A DNA stretch of 14,475 bases. Source: Actinomycetes bacterium (lineage in GTDB: Bacteria; Actinomycetota; Actinomycetes; Propionibacteriales; Propionibacteriaceae). Location of the stretch: contig JAKOQD010000064.1 of the NCBI GenBank assembly GCA_029778515.1, positions 1-14,475 of the forward strand, given 5' to 3'. This document shows, in pieces, positions 12,938 to 14,475 of this stretch. How positions within the stretch are numbered: the first letter of the stretch is position 1; each line of letters starts with the position of its first letter. The notes beneath the pieces were generated by a model that searched no databases, was not told the origin of the DNA, and saw nothing but the letters and a program-made list of their open reading frames with translations. Both the position numbers and the translations under genes were made by a program.

Positions 12938-14475
12938 ATGACTGCGCAGTCCGACGCCGCCGAGAAGATCAGGGCCGGCTACACCTTCGATACCCCGGCC
13001 ATCGAGCTCGGCGTGTTGATGGTGGACGGGGCACCCGCCCCCGACGTGAAGATCCGGCTCTCCTTGTCGATGCTGAACCGGCACGGGTTGGTGGCCGGCG
13101 CGACCGGTACCGGCAAGACCCGCACCCTGCAACTGCTCGCGGAGCAGATCTCCGCAGCCGGGGTGAGCGTGTTCGCCGCCGACATCAAGGGCGACCTCTC
13201 GGGCATCGCGATCCCGGGAGAGCCAAGCGAGAAACTCCTTGCCAGGACGCAGAAGATCGGCCAGGACTGGCAGCCCGCCGGTTGCCCTACCGAGTTCTAC
13301 GCGCTCGGCGGTCAGGGCACGGGTGTGCCGCTTCGGGCCACGGTGTCGAGCTTCGGACCGATCCTGCTGAGCAAGGTGCTGGGTCTCAACGAGACCCAGG
13401 AATCCTCCCTCGGGCTGGTCTTCCACTACGCCGACAGCCAGGGCCTGGCGCTGCTCGACCTCGCTGACCTGCGGGCGCTACTGACCCACCTGACCTCCGA
13501 CGAGGGCAAGGCCGAGCTGAAGGAGATCGGCGGGCTGAGCTCGGCCACCGTCGGCGTGATCCTGCGCAGCCTGATCACCCTGCAGACGCAGGGCGCGGAC
13601 GAGTTCTTCGGCGAACCCGAGTTCGACACCCGCGACCTGATCCGCACCGTCAACGGCAAAGGCGTGATCTCGCTTCTCGAACTGCCGAACCTGCAGGACC
13701 GGCCGCAGATCTTCTCCACCTTCCTGATGTGGCTGCTGGCCGACCTTTTCCACGACCTCCCCGAGATCGGCGATGTGGACGTACCCAAGCTCGTGTTCTT
13801 CTTCGATGAGGCACACCTGCTGTTCAACGGCGCGTCCAAGGCGTTCCTGGACGCGATCGCGCAGACCGTCCGCCTCATTCGGAGCAAGGGCGTCGGCATC
13901 TTCTTCGTCACCCAGTCGCCCACCGACGTGCCGGACGCGGTGCTGGCCCAGCTCGGCTCCCGGGTGCAGCACCAGCTGCGGGCCCACACCCCCAAGGACG
14001 CCAAGGCGCTGAAGGCCACCGTCGAGACCTATCCGAACAGCCAGTACGACCTGGCCGAGACCCTGCAGGCGCTGGGCATCGGCGAGGCGATCGTCACGGT
14101 GTTGAACCCGGACGGCGCTCCCACCCCGGTCGCGTGGACGCGAATGCGCGCTCCACAAGCCTCAATGGAGCCGATGCCGGCCGAGTGGCTCACCAAGGGC
14201 GTGGCCGCGTCCGCCATGATGGCGAAATACGGCCAGGCGATCAACCGCGAGTCGGCCTATGAACTGCTCACCCGGCGAATCGAGGAAGGCGCAGCCAAGG
14301 CCGCCGCGGAGAAGCAGGCAGCGCAGGACGCGAAGGCCCAGGAAGCAGCGCAGCGCGAGTACGACGCTGAAGCTCGACGTAGTACCCGGACGAGCACCCG
14401 GGCACCGTCGCGCTCAAATGCCAAGTCGGGTGTGGAGAAGGTGCTGGGCTCGCCGACCTTCTGGAATCAGGTAAT
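12938..14475 (+). CDS. DUF853/HerA-like DNA-translocase-type ATPase, 5' part
   Basis: The frame from ATG 12938 stays open to the window edge (512 complete codons), so the C-terminus is missing. Walker A is GATGTGKT (54-61) in LVAGATGTGKTRTLQLL. Walker B is KLVFFFDEAHLLF with D290/E291. Between them is VFAADIKGDLSGIA, and downstream IRSKGVGIFFVTQSPTDVP, typical of the DUF853 branch of HerA/FtsK-like ATPases. An Ala/Lys/Glu-rich, probably coiled-coil segment (about 450-475) precedes KVLGSPTFWNQV at the edge. The family is widespread, usually encoded as a single gene, and its cellular role is not settled. A DNA-related motor is inferred from the ATPase clade. The gene appears leaderless. It is divergent from the thiamine operon, with no NurA or other nuclease partner visible here. 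Confidence 0.88.
   Translation, partial: MTAQSDAAEKIRAGYTFDTPAIELGVLMVDGAPAPDVKIRLSLSMLNRHGLVAGATGTGKTRTLQLLAEQISAAGVSVFAADIKGDLSGIAIPGEPSEKLLARTQKIGQDWQPAGCPTEFYALGGQGTGVPLRATVSSFGPILLSKVLGLNETQESSLGLVFHYADSQGLALLDLADLRALLTHLTSDEGKAELKEIGGLSSATVGVILRSLITLQTQGADEFFGEPEFDTRDLIRTVNGKGVISLLELPNLQDRPQIFSTFLMWLLADLFHDLPEIGDVDVPKLVFFFDEAHLLFNGASKAFLDAIAQTVRLIRSKGVGIFFVTQSPTDVPDAVLAQLGSRVQHQLRAHTPKDAKALKATVETYPNSQYDLAETLQALGIGEAIVTVLNPDGAPTPVAWTRMRAPQASMEPMPAEWLTKGVAASAMMAKYGQAINRESAYELLTRRIEEGAAKAAAEKQAAQDAKAQEAAQREYDAEARRSTRTSTRAPSRSNAKSGVEKVLGSPTFWNQV

Noticed and set aside
12938..14475. HerA-like ATPase as part of a new defence system (HerA plus nuclease)
   Set aside because: The sequence fits the widespread stand-alone DUF853 branch. 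No nuclease or SIR2-type partner is visible, and the neighbouring genes are housekeeping transport genes.

Overview
The window is high-GC DNA with dense gene packing, several GTG starts, TANNNT-type -10 elements and protein families typical of Actinomycetota. The overall flavour suggests Propionibacteriales, but I cannot fix the genus. Every gene except the first and the last is complete.

Layout: (1) Positions 3-428 hold the 3' end of a YwaF/TIGR02206-type membrane protein gene, read in two frames because of two apparent one-base homopolymer indels. (2) Positions 694-6566 form a five-gene peptide-type ABC importer operon on the + strand in the order permease C, binding lipoprotein, permease B, ATPase D, ATPase F. 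A very stable hairpin lies between the lipoprotein gene and permease B. (3) A lower-GC convergent gap (6567-6810) is followed by a PfkB-family sugar kinase on the - strand (6811-7755). Divergent from it is a small four-helix membrane protein gene (7996-8475). (4) Positions 8494-12690 are a TPP-riboswitch-controlled thiamine importer operon on the - strand: thiB, thiP, thiQ. (5) Positions 12938-14475 are the 5' part of a DUF853/HerA-like ATPase gene on the + strand, open to the window edge.

The two importers have a shared design: each binding-protein gene is followed closely by a strong RNA hairpin before the permease reading frame proper. In the peptide operon this is a 14-bp GC-rich hairpin with a 4-nt loop. 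In the thiamine operon it is a 27-bp perfect palindrome with a 4-nt loop, and this one lies inside the reading frame of thiP. Together with short in-frame tandem repeats and a G-quadruplex-like tract, it encodes an unusual low-complexity N-terminal extension of about 120 residues ahead of the first ThiP membrane helix.

Most of the window is ordinary transport and metabolism. The most interesting structure is this repeat-built thiB/thiP junction. I found no CRISPR array, transposase, tRNA, rRNA or obvious defence system. The HerA-like ATPase is of the stand-alone DUF853 type, and no partner is visible within the window.
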